This document shows, piece after piece, positions 6,637 to 12,707 of a DNA stretch of 23,547 bases. The position numbers and the translations under genes were made by a program. The notes beneath the pieces are model-generated. The model was not told the DNA's origin. It was given only the letters and a program-made list of their open reading frames with translations, and did not search any database. Origin of the DNA: an uncultured Lachnospiraceae bacterium (GTDB lineage: Bacteria > Bacillota > Clostridia > Lachnospirales > Lachnospiraceae); assembly GCA_934320895.1 (NCBI GenBank), contig CAKRFY010000039.1, forward strand, positions 1-23,547, in the 5' to 3' direction. Position 1 is the first letter of the stretch. Each line of letters starts with the position of its first letter.

Positions 6637-7569
6637 ATGGCAAATATATATAAAGGCGCACTTGGACTTATCGGAAACACACCGCTTGTAGAACTTACAC
6701 ATATCGAGAAGGCATTTGGTCTTGAGGCAAAGATTCTTGCAAAACTTGAGTATTTCAATCCAGCAGGAAGCGTAAAAGACAGAATCGCAAAAGAGATGAT
6801 AGAAGACGCAGAAGAAAAAGGTCTTTTAAAGGAAGGTTCGACAATCATTGAGCCAACATCAGGAAATACAGGTATCGGTCTTGCAGCAATCGCAGCAGCA
6901 AAGGGATATAGAATAATCATCGTACTTCCAGAGACAATGAGTATCGAGCGTAGAAACATTATTAAGGCATATGGCGCTGAACTTGTGCTTACAGATGGAA
7001 CAAAGGGAATGAAAGGAGCTATCGCTAAGGCAGAAGAACTTGCAAAAGAGATAGAAAACAGCTTTATACCGGGACAGTTTGAAAACCCTGCAAACCCGGC
7101 AGCACACAAGAAGACAACAGGTCCTGAAATCTGGAATGATACAGATGGAAATGTAGATGCATTTGTAGCCGGTGTAGGAACAGGCGGAACTCTTACAGGA
7201 GTTGGTCAGTATCTTAAAGCAAAGAAATCTGATGTAGAAGTTATAGCAGTAGAGCCTGAAACATCACCTGTGTTATCTCAGGGACACGCAGGAGCACATA
7301 AGATTCAGGGAATAGGTGCAGGATTTGTTCCAAAGACACTTAACACAGAGGTTTATAACGAAGTTCTTCCTATAAAAGATGATGATGCATTTAAATACAG
7401 CAAAGCAATCGCAAAAGAGGAAGGTATCCTTGTAGGTATTTCATCAGGTGCGGCACTTGCAGCAGCAATTGAGTACGCAAAGAGAGCTGAAAACAAAGGT
7501 AAGAACATTGTTGTATTATTACCTGACAGTGGTGACAGATATTATTCAACATCATTATTTACAGACTGA
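6637..7569 (+). CDS. cysK: Cysteine synthase (O-acetylserine sulfhydrylase A)
   Basis: A 310-residue PLP enzyme that makes L-cysteine from O-acetylserine and sulfide. It shows the PLP lysine K47 in NPAGSVKDRI, the substrate loop TSGNTG (74-79), the phosphate-binding GVGTGGT, and SGAALAAA followed by LLPDSGDRYYST at the C-terminus. This is the full-length CysK form with no extra domain. AGGAGG (6622-6627) lies before the ATG. It is the second gene of the operon with metY and ends at a strong bidirectional terminator. Its product is the substrate of the nearby NifS and probably the signal for the leader peptide. Confidence 0.96.
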   Translation: MANIYKGALGLIGNTPLVELTHIEKAFGLEAKILAKLEYFNPAGSVKDRIAKEMIEDAEEKGLLKEGSTIIEPTSGNTGIGLAAIAAAKGYRIIIVLPETMSIERRNIIKAYGAELVLTDGTKGMKGAIAKAEELAKEIENSFIPGQFENPANPAAHKKTTGPEIWNDTDGNVDAFVAGVGTGGTLTGVGQYLKAKKSDVEVIAVEPETSPVLSQGHAGAHKIQGIGAGFVPKTLNTEVYNEVLPIKDDDAFKYSKAIAKEEGILVGISSGAALAAAIEYAKRAENKGKNIVVLLPDSGDRYYSTSLFTD

Positions 7570-7607
7570 TAAATATAAATTTTAAATCTGGATTTATATG
7601 GAAAATA

Positions 7608-7662
7608 AAAGAGTGAACTGTGCATTAGAAATTTAGTACTAATGTTGCAGTTCACTTTTTAG
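7608..7662. terminator. Bidirectional terminator between cysK and the rrf2 gene
   Basis: AGTGAACTG (7612-7620) pairs with CAGTTCACT (7648-7656), with an inner CATTAG / CTAATG pairing. T5 follows on the plus strand, and the A-rich left flank supplies a T-run on the minus strand. It closes the convergent cysK and rrf2 transcripts. Confidence 0.88.
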
Positions 7663-7679
7663 TTTGAAATAAAAAATAT

Positions 7680-7725
7680 TTTAACACTATCAAGCAGGTA
7701 GCAGAGCGGATTGCGAATATCCGCT
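7680..7725 (+). repeat. 46-bp dispersed hairpin repeat, copy 1
   Basis: The repeat begins TTTAACACTATCAAGCA and ends in a hairpin AGCGGAT-TGCGAAT-ATCCGCT (7-bp stem, 7-nt loop). It lies between the cysK/rrf2 terminator and the rrf2 stop codon, 7 bp before the latter. It differs from copy 2 at two positions. Confidence 0.85.
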
Positions 7726-7732
7726 TAACAGT

Positions 7733-8167
7733 TTAGATACAGTAGTCTCCTGAACCCTCAGTATGCCATGAAACAAGATCTTCAAGAGTTATATTGTCAA
7801 CGACATCGCATATTGCTGAATAAAGTTTTTCCCATACAACATAAGTTGCACAGTTTTTTACACGTTCACAAGGTTCGGCATCGTCTTCAACACACGCAAC
7901 AGGTGCCAGAGAACCTTCAGTAAGGCGTAAGATCATTCCTACAGTATATTCTTTAGGATTCCTTTTTAATAGATATCCACCTTGTGGTCCGCGGACACTT
8001 TTTACATAACCTGCATTATTTAATATAGAAATGATCTGTTCAAGATATTTGTCTGAAATATTTTGTCTTCTTGCAGCCTCTTTTATACTGACAGGCTTTT
8101 CACTACAGTGTTGTGCGATATCAATCATAAGCCTTAGAGCATATCTTCCTTTTGTAGATATTTTCAT
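7733..8167 (-). CDS. Rrf2-family regulator, IscR/CymR-like with cysteine triad
   Basis: A 144-residue winged-helix regulator. MKISTKGRYALRL opens the family fold, SDKYLEQIISILNNAGYVKS and RGPQGGYLL form the DNA-binding helix and wing, and VGMILRLTEGSLAPV leads to the dimer helix. C92, C100 and C106 occupy the region where IscR binds its [2Fe-2S] cluster with three cysteines. B. subtilis CymR lacks these, so this protein is likely cluster-binding, although the C-x7-C-x5-C spacing differs from E. coli IscR. GGAGG (8173-8177, minus strand) selects the 144-residue start over an upstream Met at 8221. It is convergent to metY-cysK. Likely targets are those sulfur genes, the nifS operon or itself; which one is not shown by the sequence. 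Confidence 0.88.
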   Translation of the reverse strand: MKISTKGRYALRLMIDIAQHCSEKPVSIKEAARRQNISDKYLEQIISILNNAGYVKSVRGPQGGYLLKRNPKEYTVGMILRLTEGSLAPVACVEDDAEPCERVKNCATYVVWEKLYSAICDVVDNITLEDLVSWHTEGSGDYCI

Positions 8168-8209
8168 AACAACCTCCACATGTTTATTGTACTTTTTGAA
8201 ACTGATAAC

Positions 8210-8238
8210 AGTATATAACATAAATCATAGTAAATCAA
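8210..8238 (-). promoter_or_regulatory. Promoter of the rrf2 gene
   Basis: On the minus strand TTGATT (8238-8233) and TATACT (8215-8210) are 17 bp apart, about 40 nt before the start codon. Just upstream GGATTGTA occurs twice (8242-8249 and 8257-8264, plus-strand reading), 15 bp apart, a possible binding site. Confidence 0.55.
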
Positions 8239-8280
8239 TAAGGATTGTAGGCTAATGGATTGTATGAAATCTTATTATAG

Positions 8281-10245
8281 CTACTGTATAGCTTCCCAGC
8301 TCTCCATAAGTTCTTCAAGTTTTTTTGTATTTTCTTCTATCTTAGAAGAAATCTCCTGCAACTTAACTGAATTTGTTGAAACTTCATCTGTCTGCAAAAG
8401 TTCTGTAAGTTCTTCGTTTTCGGTTTCAAGTTTTTCAATCTCAGTTTCTATTTTTTTAACTTCGTTTTCGATTTTCCTAAGTCGTGCCTGTTCTTCTTTC
8501 TGCTGTTTCCAGCTGAGCTTTGTGTCAGAGACAGAAGAATCTGCGCAGACCGTTGTTTGGGCAGCTGTGCCAGAAATGGTAGAAGATGAATTTTTAGTAG
8601 TGGCTTCATTTACTGTAGCATTAAGCTGAGCACGTTCATTATCTTCTTTCTTTTCGAGATAGTAGTCATAATTTCCGACATAATTTACTATTTGATGTTG
8701 AGTAAGGTCAAGTATTCTTGTTGCTGTTTTGTTTATGAAAAATCTGTCATGCGATACATAAAGAACAGTTCCTTCAAAATTATTTACTGCGTTTTCAAGG
8801 ATTTCCTTTGAATCGATGTCAAGATGGTTGGTAGGCTCATCGAGAATAAGAAAGTTTGCATCTGACAGCATGAGTTTGGCGAGGGATACACGACCTCTTT
8901 CGCCACCGCTCAGGTTTTTGATCTTCTTAAAAACATCATCATCTGTAAACAGAAAAGCTGCGAGCATATTTCTTATCTGCGTGTTTGTCATAGTTGGATA
9001 TGTATCCTGAATTTCTTCAAAAAGTGTCTTTTCCATGTGGAGTACCTGATGTTCCTGGTCGTAATATGCAATTTGGACATTAGTTCCAAGTGTTATACTG
9101 CCTGTATCAGGAGCCAACATTTTGTTTATCATTTTTAATATGGTAGTTTTTCCCGTACCGTTATCGCCGATTATGGCAACTTTCTCACCTCGTTTTACCT
9201 CAAAAGCAATATCAGAAAAAAGTGAGTGGGAGCCAAAACTCTTTGAAAGATTTTTTACAGTAAGAACATCATTGCCACTCTGTATCTTAGGAGTGAAGAG
9301 AAGATGCATCTGTGTATTTTCTTCAATAGGTTTTTCAATACGGTCAATCTTATCAAGCATTTTCTGGCGGCTTTCTGCACGCTTTATGGATTTTTCTCTA
9401 TTAAAAGAACGAAGTTTTGTGATGACTTCTTCCTGGTGTTTTATCTCTGCCTGCTGGTTCAGATATTGCTTCATGAGAGTGTCAAGGAGTGCCTGACGTT
9501 TTATGGAATAATCGCTGTAATTGCCTGAAAAAACAGTTGAGTGTGTCTGTCTTAATTCTACGACTTTGGTAACTATCTTATCAAGAAAATATCTGTCATG
9601 GGCTACTATTAAGACAGCTCCTTTATATCCGGCAAGATATCCTTCAAGCCAGTGGATAGAGTTCATATCAAGGTGGTTGGTAGGCTCGTCAAGTATAATA
9701 AGGTCGGGAGCCTGTAAAAGCATTTTTGCGAGAGCAACTCTTGTTTTCTGTCCACCTGAGAGCTTTGATATTGGTTTGCTAAAATCATTATCTTCAAATC
9801 CGAGACCTTTTAGAACTCCGTTTATCTCGCTTTCATATGAGTAGCCGTTAAGCTGTTCAAAACGATGTCTGGCGTTGTCATATTGTCTTATAAGAGAGTC
9901 AAGTTCGTCCCCTGATGTATTATTCATTTTTTCTGAAAGTTCATGCATTTTTCTTTCAAGAATCTTTACTTCTGGCTTTGCTGTCTGCATTTCTTCTATG
10001 ATACTTTCGCCTGATTCAAATTCCTGATTCTGTGCAAGATAACCGACAGTAGCATCTTTTTTTATAATTATATCTCCTGAATCATAACTTTCTTTTCCTG
10101 TGATTATCTTTAATAGAGTTGATTTACCGGAACCGTTTACACCTACGATAGCGGCTTTTTCATTGTCATTTATATGAAACGATACATCATCTAAAACTAC
10201 ATCTGTTGCAAATGATTTGCTGATGTGACTGCATTGTAATATCAT
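8281..10245 (-). CDS. ABC-F family ATPase (YdiF-like)
   Basis: A 654-residue soluble protein with two ABC domains and no membrane segment. Domain 1 has Walker A GVNGSGKST (35-43), signature LSGGQK (162-167) and Walker B LIILDEPTNHLD (182-193). A charged helical linker (about 240-315) follows. Domain 2 has GDNGTGKTT (360-368), LSGGER (445-450) and LILDEPTNHLD (466-476). A Ser/Thr-rich stretch (about 548-577) leads to a C-terminal coiled coil (about 580-650). ABC-F proteins bind the ribosomal E site and act in translation factor or antibiotic-resistance roles. The architecture and length resemble YdiF/Uup-type housekeeping members rather than known resistance proteins, but this cannot be settled here. 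GGAGG (10251-10255) precedes the ATG. No terminator separates it from rrf2 downstream. Confidence 0.93.
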   Translation of the reverse strand: MILQCSHISKSFATDVVLDDVSFHINDNEKAAIVGVNGSGKSTLLKIITGKESYDSGDIIIKKDATVGYLAQNQEFESGESIIEEMQTAKPEVKILERKMHELSEKMNNTSGDELDSLIRQYDNARHRFEQLNGYSYESEINGVLKGLGFEDNDFSKPISKLSGGQKTRVALAKMLLQAPDLIILDEPTNHLDMNSIHWLEGYLAGYKGAVLIVAHDRYFLDKIVTKVVELRQTHSTVFSGNYSDYSIKRQALLDTLMKQYLNQQAEIKHQEEVITKLRSFNREKSIKRAESRQKMLDKIDRIEKPIEENTQMHLLFTPKIQSGNDVLTVKNLSKSFGSHSLFSDIAFEVKRGEKVAIIGDNGTGKTTILKMINKMLAPDTGSITLGTNVQIAYYDQEHQVLHMEKTLFEEIQDTYPTMTNTQIRNMLAAFLFTDDDVFKKIKNLSGGERGRVSLAKLMLSDANFLILDEPTNHLDIDSKEILENAVNNFEGTVLYVSHDRFFINKTATRILDLTQHQIVNYVGNYDYYLEKKEDNERAQLNATVNEATTKNSSSTISGTAAQTTVCADSSVSDTKLSWKQQKEEQARLRKIENEVKKIETEIEKLETENEELTELLQTDEVSTNSVKLQEISSKIEENTKKLEELMESWEAIQ

Positions 10246-10309
10246 ATATACCTCCGTGTGTATTTATTTTTTATAAAAATTTTTGTGGTTTTTATACTTA
10301 TAAATTCAT

Positions 10310-10339
10310 GTATAATTATATGAGAACTAATTATATCAA
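10310..10339 (-). promoter_or_regulatory. Possible promoter of the ABC-F gene
   Basis: On the minus strand TTGATA (10339-10334) and TTATAC (10315-10310) are 18 bp apart, about 65 nt before the start codon. The flanking DNA is so AT-rich that other placements are possible. Confidence 0.35.
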
Positions 10340-10419
10340 TTATAATGATATACAAAAGTTAAGTATAAGTTTGAGAAGTGAAATTTGCAAGTAAATTATC
10401 TTGAAAAATAAAAGAAATC

Positions 10420-10468
10420 AAAAAATACAGACGGGAATTGCTCTTAAATGAGTCTTTCCTGTCTGTAT
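10420..10468 (-). terminator. Terminator of the dtxR-like gene
   Basis: Read on the minus strand, ATACAGAC (10468-10461) pairs with GTCTGTAT (10432-10425), with GGAAA/TTCCC-type pairing inside, and is followed by a T6 run. It lies about 40 nt past the regulator's stop codon. Confidence 0.85.
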
Positions 10469-10504
10469 AGTGTATGACTTCATCACAATATAGCTATCGC
10501 AATA

Positions 10505-10867
10505 TTAATTATGAAGATTTTTTTTCATTGCTTCAAAACTTTCTTTACTTATTACATGTTCGATACGACATGCATCCTCGAGAGCAACCTCCTTAGAAAC
10601 GCCGAGTGATATAAGCCACTTTGAAATAAATTCGTGTCTTTCATATATCATTTCTGCAATTTCGCGACCCGAATCAGTAAGATATATGTAACCGGCATCA
10701 GTAACCGTAATGTGTTTTTTTTCACGAAGATTTTTCATGGCAACACTTACACTTGACTTTTTAAAGCCAAGATGATTTGCTATATCTACACCCCTGACAA
10801 CAGGGAGGGTTTTGCTAAGCATAAGTATAGTTTCAAGATAATTCTCAGAAGATTCATTGCTGTTCAT
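10505..10867 (-). CDS. DtxR/IdeR-family metal-dependent regulator
   Basis: A 120-residue protein with an N-terminal winged helix (GVDIANHLGFKKSSVSVAMKNL is the recognition part, 26-47) and the metal-binding dimerisation domain. It has no SH3-like third domain, so it is the short MntR-size form. Candidate metal ligands are E12, H78 in YERHEF, and C100, E103, H104 in EDACRIEHVIS. Cys at 100 matches DtxR/IdeR (iron) rather than the Glu of MntR. With metal bound such proteins repress uptake genes. It is divergent from a promoter carrying a GTTAG-N6-CTAAC palindrome and a FeoB-associated gene, which also suggests iron. A GAGGTG site lies before the ATG. Confidence 0.88.
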   Translation of the reverse strand: MNSNESSENYLETILMLSKTLPVVRGVDIANHLGFKKSSVSVAMKNLREKKHITVTDAGYIYLTDSGREIAEMIYERHEFISKWLISLGVSKEVALEDACRIEHVISKESFEAMKKNLHN

Positions 10868-10904
10868 TTAACTCACCTCACCACAATTTTACTGTTTATA
10901 CCAT

Positions 10905-10933
10905 ATATTAACATATAGAATATATTTTTTCAA
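10905..10933 (-). promoter_or_regulatory. Promoter of the dtxR-like gene
   Basis: On the minus strand TTGAAA (10933-10928) and TAATAT (10910-10905) are 17 bp apart, about 40 nt before the start codon. The iron-box palindrome lies some 30 bp further upstream, so it would affect this promoter less directly than the divergent one. Confidence 0.55.
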
Positions 10934-10948
10934 TGATTCATATAGCTA

Positions 10949-10977
10949 TTGACATTGATTATCAGTTAGAATATACT
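10949..10977 (+). promoter_or_regulatory. Promoter of the FeoB-associated gene
   Basis: TTGACA (10949-10954) and TATACT (10972-10977) are 17 bp apart. The -10 is contained in the palindrome at 10965-10980. The start near 10984 gives a leader of about 250 nt that includes a 46-bp repeat copy and four further hairpins. Confidence 0.75.
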
Positions 10978-10980
10978 AAC
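10965..10980. promoter_or_regulatory. Probable DtxR-type iron operator
   Basis: GTTAG (10965-10969) and CTAAC (10976-10980) form a perfect inverted repeat around AATATA and cover the -10. TTAG/CTAA half-sites are characteristic of DtxR-family boxes, and a DtxR-family gene starts 98 bp away on the other strand. The regulator-site pairing is inferred. Confidence 0.65.
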
Positions 10981-11021
10981 AATTGTAAGAGATAATAAAC
11001 AAAATGTCAATAAAAATATCT

Positions 11022-11067
11022 TTTAACACTATCAAGCAAGTAGCAGAGCGGATTGCAAATATCCGCT
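11022..11067 (+). repeat. 46-bp dispersed hairpin repeat, copy 2
   Basis: Same 46 bp as at 7680 with two substitutions; the hairpin is AGCGGAT-TGCAAAT-ATCCGCT (11047-11067). It lies in the leader of the iron-regulated transcript. Confidence 0.85.
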
Positions 11068-11099
11068 GGACTTATTTTCGATTCAGAAAGGGTATATTA

Positions 11100-11219
11100 G
11101 TGTGAAAAATCCATGTATGCAAGATTTTTCACACCCAGGATTTGTGTCTGTGCACACTTGACACAAATCTTATGTGTGAAATATATTATATTTCACACTA
11201 TGCACAAGAAACGTGTGCA
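11100..11219 (+). repeat. Four contiguous perfect hairpins in the iron-regulated leader
   Basis: Hairpin 1: GTGTGAAAAATC (11100-11111) / GATTTTTCACAC (11123-11134), 12 bp. Hairpin 2: GATTTGTGTC (11139-11148) / GACACAAATC (11160-11169), 10 bp, whose loop contains the palindrome TGTGCACA. Hairpin 3: GTGTGAAATAT (11174-11184) / ATATTTCACAC (11188-11198), 11 bp with a 3-nt loop. Hairpin 4: TGCACA (11201-11206) / TGTGCA (11214-11219). They are separated by 2-4 nt only. Arms of 1 and 3 share GTGTGAAA / TTTCACAC, so they can exchange partners. None is followed by a T-run. Confidence 0.85.
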
Positions 11220-11234
11220 GAAATGGAGATTAGA

Positions 11235-11375
11235 ATGATTGCAACAATTATTATAAGTATTATTATTCTTGCCGCTTTAGCAGCAGCACTTAGAAGTGTG
11301 ATAAATGGAAAAAAGAATGGGTGTACGGGAAATTGTGCAAACTGTTCAGGCTGTTCAGTACATCATAAAAAGTGA
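11235..11375 (+). CDS. FeoB-associated Cys-rich membrane protein
   Basis: A 46-residue protein with one N-terminal membrane helix (about 2-22, IATIIISIIILAALAAAL) and a cytoplasmic-type tail GCTGNCANCSGC holding four cysteines (30, 34, 37, 40), followed by SVHHKK. This is the pattern of the FeoB-associated Cys-rich family, normally found next to feoA and feoB of the ferrous iron transporter. Its exact role is unknown; binding iron or helping FeoB is the usual suggestion. No feoA or feoB is present in this window, so the gene stands alone. ATG 11235 is chosen because GGAG (11225-11228) precedes it and the helix begins at once; a longer frame from TTG 11142 would run through the hairpins. Confidence 0.78.
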   Translation: MIATIIISIIILAALAAALRSVINGKKNGCTGNCANCSGCSVHHKK

Positions 11376-11510
11376 AACACTTGTAAACAGTAGAGAGTTG
11401 TAAATATAATTCAAAAAGTGAAATACTTGCAAACAGTAGAGACTGTTATAGATATGATTGAAAAGTGAGACACTTGCAAACAGTCTTTGTATAATGTAAT
11501 ATTATTCAAA
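11369..11510 (+). repeat. Three tandem 46-47 bp repeats before metF
   Basis: Units start at 11369, 11415 and 11462. The first 23 bp are nearly invariant (AAAGTGARAYACTTGYAAAC then AGT), while the remainder drifts. Each unit opens with a small palindrome AAGTG-N3-CACTT; in unit 2 the pairing is kept as G-U. The first unit contains the stop codon of the FeoB-associated gene. Unit 2 adds a hairpin AACAGT-AGAG-ACTGTT. A possible metF promoter in unit 3 is GAGACA (11467-11472), 17 bp, TATAAT (11490-11495). Confidence 0.75.
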
Positions 11511-11541
11511 ACAGATTGAAGCGGAGGAATAGGATAAAAAG

Positions 11542-12414
11542 ATGAAGATAAGTGATATACTGAAACAGGATAAGATTACATTATCTATGGAAGTTTTTCC
11601 ACCAAAGACAAGTACGGCATTTGAAACAGTCAACAAGGCAGTAAAAGAGATTGCTGCTTTAAAACCTGATTTTATGAGTGTTACATACGGTGCAGGTGGT
11701 GGAACAAGTGAACATACAGTTAATATAGCAACAGATATAAAAAAACAATATGGTGTAAATTCGATGGCACATCTTACATGTGTATCGTCAAGTGAGGATA
11801 CGGTCAGAAATCAAATTGAACTTATAAGAGATGCAGGTATTGAAAACATACTTGCGCTAAGAGGTGACATTCCGGATGAAAGTGAATTTCCAATGCCGGG
11901 ACAGTTTAAACATGCATCTGATCTTGTAGAGAAGATTAGGAGCATAGCGCCTGAGATATGTATAGGCGGTGCATGTTATCCAGAAGGACATCCGGAAGCG
12001 GTTAATAAAGCGGCAGATATAGCCAATATAAAGAAGAAAGTTGATGCGGGTTGTGAATTTTTGACGACACAGATGTTTTTTGATAACTCGATTTTTTACA
12101 ATTATATATACAGACTCAGAGAGGCAGGGATATTTGTACCTGTTATAGCGGGAATCATGCCGATTACAAAGAAGGCGCAGCTTGCAAGAAGTATACAACT
12201 TTCTGGATGTTGCGTTCCAGCTAAATTTAAGTCTATAGTTGACTGGTTTGGTGATGAACCTGAAAAGATGCAGCAGGCAGGTATAGCATATGTTGTAGAA
12301 CAGATTGTTGATCTTTTTGCAAATGGCATTAAAAATGTGCATGTGTATACTATGAACAATCCTGAGGTTGCACTTGGAATTCAAAATTGTCTGTCAAAGA
12401 TCATAGGGAAATAA
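11542..12414 (+). CDS. metF: Methylenetetrahydrofolate reductase
   Basis: A 290-residue flavoprotein of TIM-barrel fold that reduces 5,10-methylene-THF to 5-methyl-THF, the methyl donor for methionine synthase. Landmarks are the catalytic acid E17 in SMEVFPPK, H77 in AHLTC, D109 in LALRGDIPDE, and TTQMFFD in the folate-binding part. Length equals the bacterial catalytic domain with no regulatory extension. GGAGGA (11523-11528) and AGGA (11531-11534) both precede ATG 11542. No S-box riboswitch, the usual control of metF in Firmicutes, is visible; the triple repeat occupies that place. It complements metY by feeding homocysteine methylation. Confidence 0.94.
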   Translation: MKISDILKQDKITLSMEVFPPKTSTAFETVNKAVKEIAALKPDFMSVTYGAGGGTSEHTVNIATDIKKQYGVNSMAHLTCVSSSEDTVRNQIELIRDAGIENILALRGDIPDESEFPMPGQFKHASDLVEKIRSIAPEICIGGACYPEGHPEAVNKAADIANIKKKVDAGCEFLTTQMFFDNSIFYNYIYRLREAGIFVPVIAGIMPITKKAQLARSIQLSGCCVPAKFKSIVDWFGDEPEKMQQAGIAYVVEQIVDLFANGIKNVHVYTMNNPEVALGIQNCLSKIIGK

Positions 12415-12435
12415 AAATTACATATTTATAAATGA

Positions 12436-12482
12436 ATGGTGGTCAGAATCTTTTTAAGGTATCTGACCATCGTTTATTTTTA
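12436..12482 (+). terminator. Terminator of metF
   Basis: TGGTCAGA (12440-12447) pairs with TCTGACCA (12462-12469), followed by the T-rich CGTTTATTTTT. Confidence 0.8.
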
Positions 12483-12589
12483 GTGGTGTATACTTATGCA
12501 TATATTTGGAGAAAATAAAAAATATCAAGAAAATTAAAGTTAGCAGAAACTAATTTAAAATAAATTATACATAAATTTTACAATGTATA

Positions 12590-12617
12590 TTGCAAGTAAA
12601 ATTTTTTTAGGTATAAT
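12590..12617 (+). promoter_or_regulatory. Promoter of the Na/Pi cotransporter gene
   Basis: TTGCAA (12590-12595) and TATAAT (12612-12617) are 16 bp apart, with a start near 12624 and an 84-nt leader. Confidence 0.6.
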
Positions 12618-12707
12618 TATTAAATAGTGGACATTTTTACAAAATGGGAAGTACATAAGGATGTGCCTGTAAAAGAAGAAACTATCAATTTTGAAAGGAA
12701 GAATACA

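Noticed and set aside
8255..8629. Plus-strand ORF of 124 codons rich in Ser and Phe
   Set aside because: Antisense of the coiled-coil end of the ABC-F gene; composition is the usual shadow of Glu/Lys-rich coding.
10505..10867. Assignment of the regulator as MntR (manganese)
   Set aside because: Cys at the position where MntR has Glu, and an adjacent iron-type gene and box, favour an iron-type DtxR member; not proven.
11113..11238. A 41-codon frame running through the four hairpins and overlapping the FeoB-associated ATG as ATGA
   Set aside because: No ribosome-binding site, sequence dictated by the palindromes, and no recognisable protein features; the overlap alone is not enough.
11369..11510. 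CRISPR-like array before metF
   Set aside because: Only three units, with 23-bp heads and tails that are diverged versions of one another rather than unrelated spacers.
12627..12707. GTG start extending the phosphate transporter by 27 residues
   Set aside because: The extension is polar and non-homologous, sits at the predicted transcription start, and ATG 12708 has its own AAAGGAAG.
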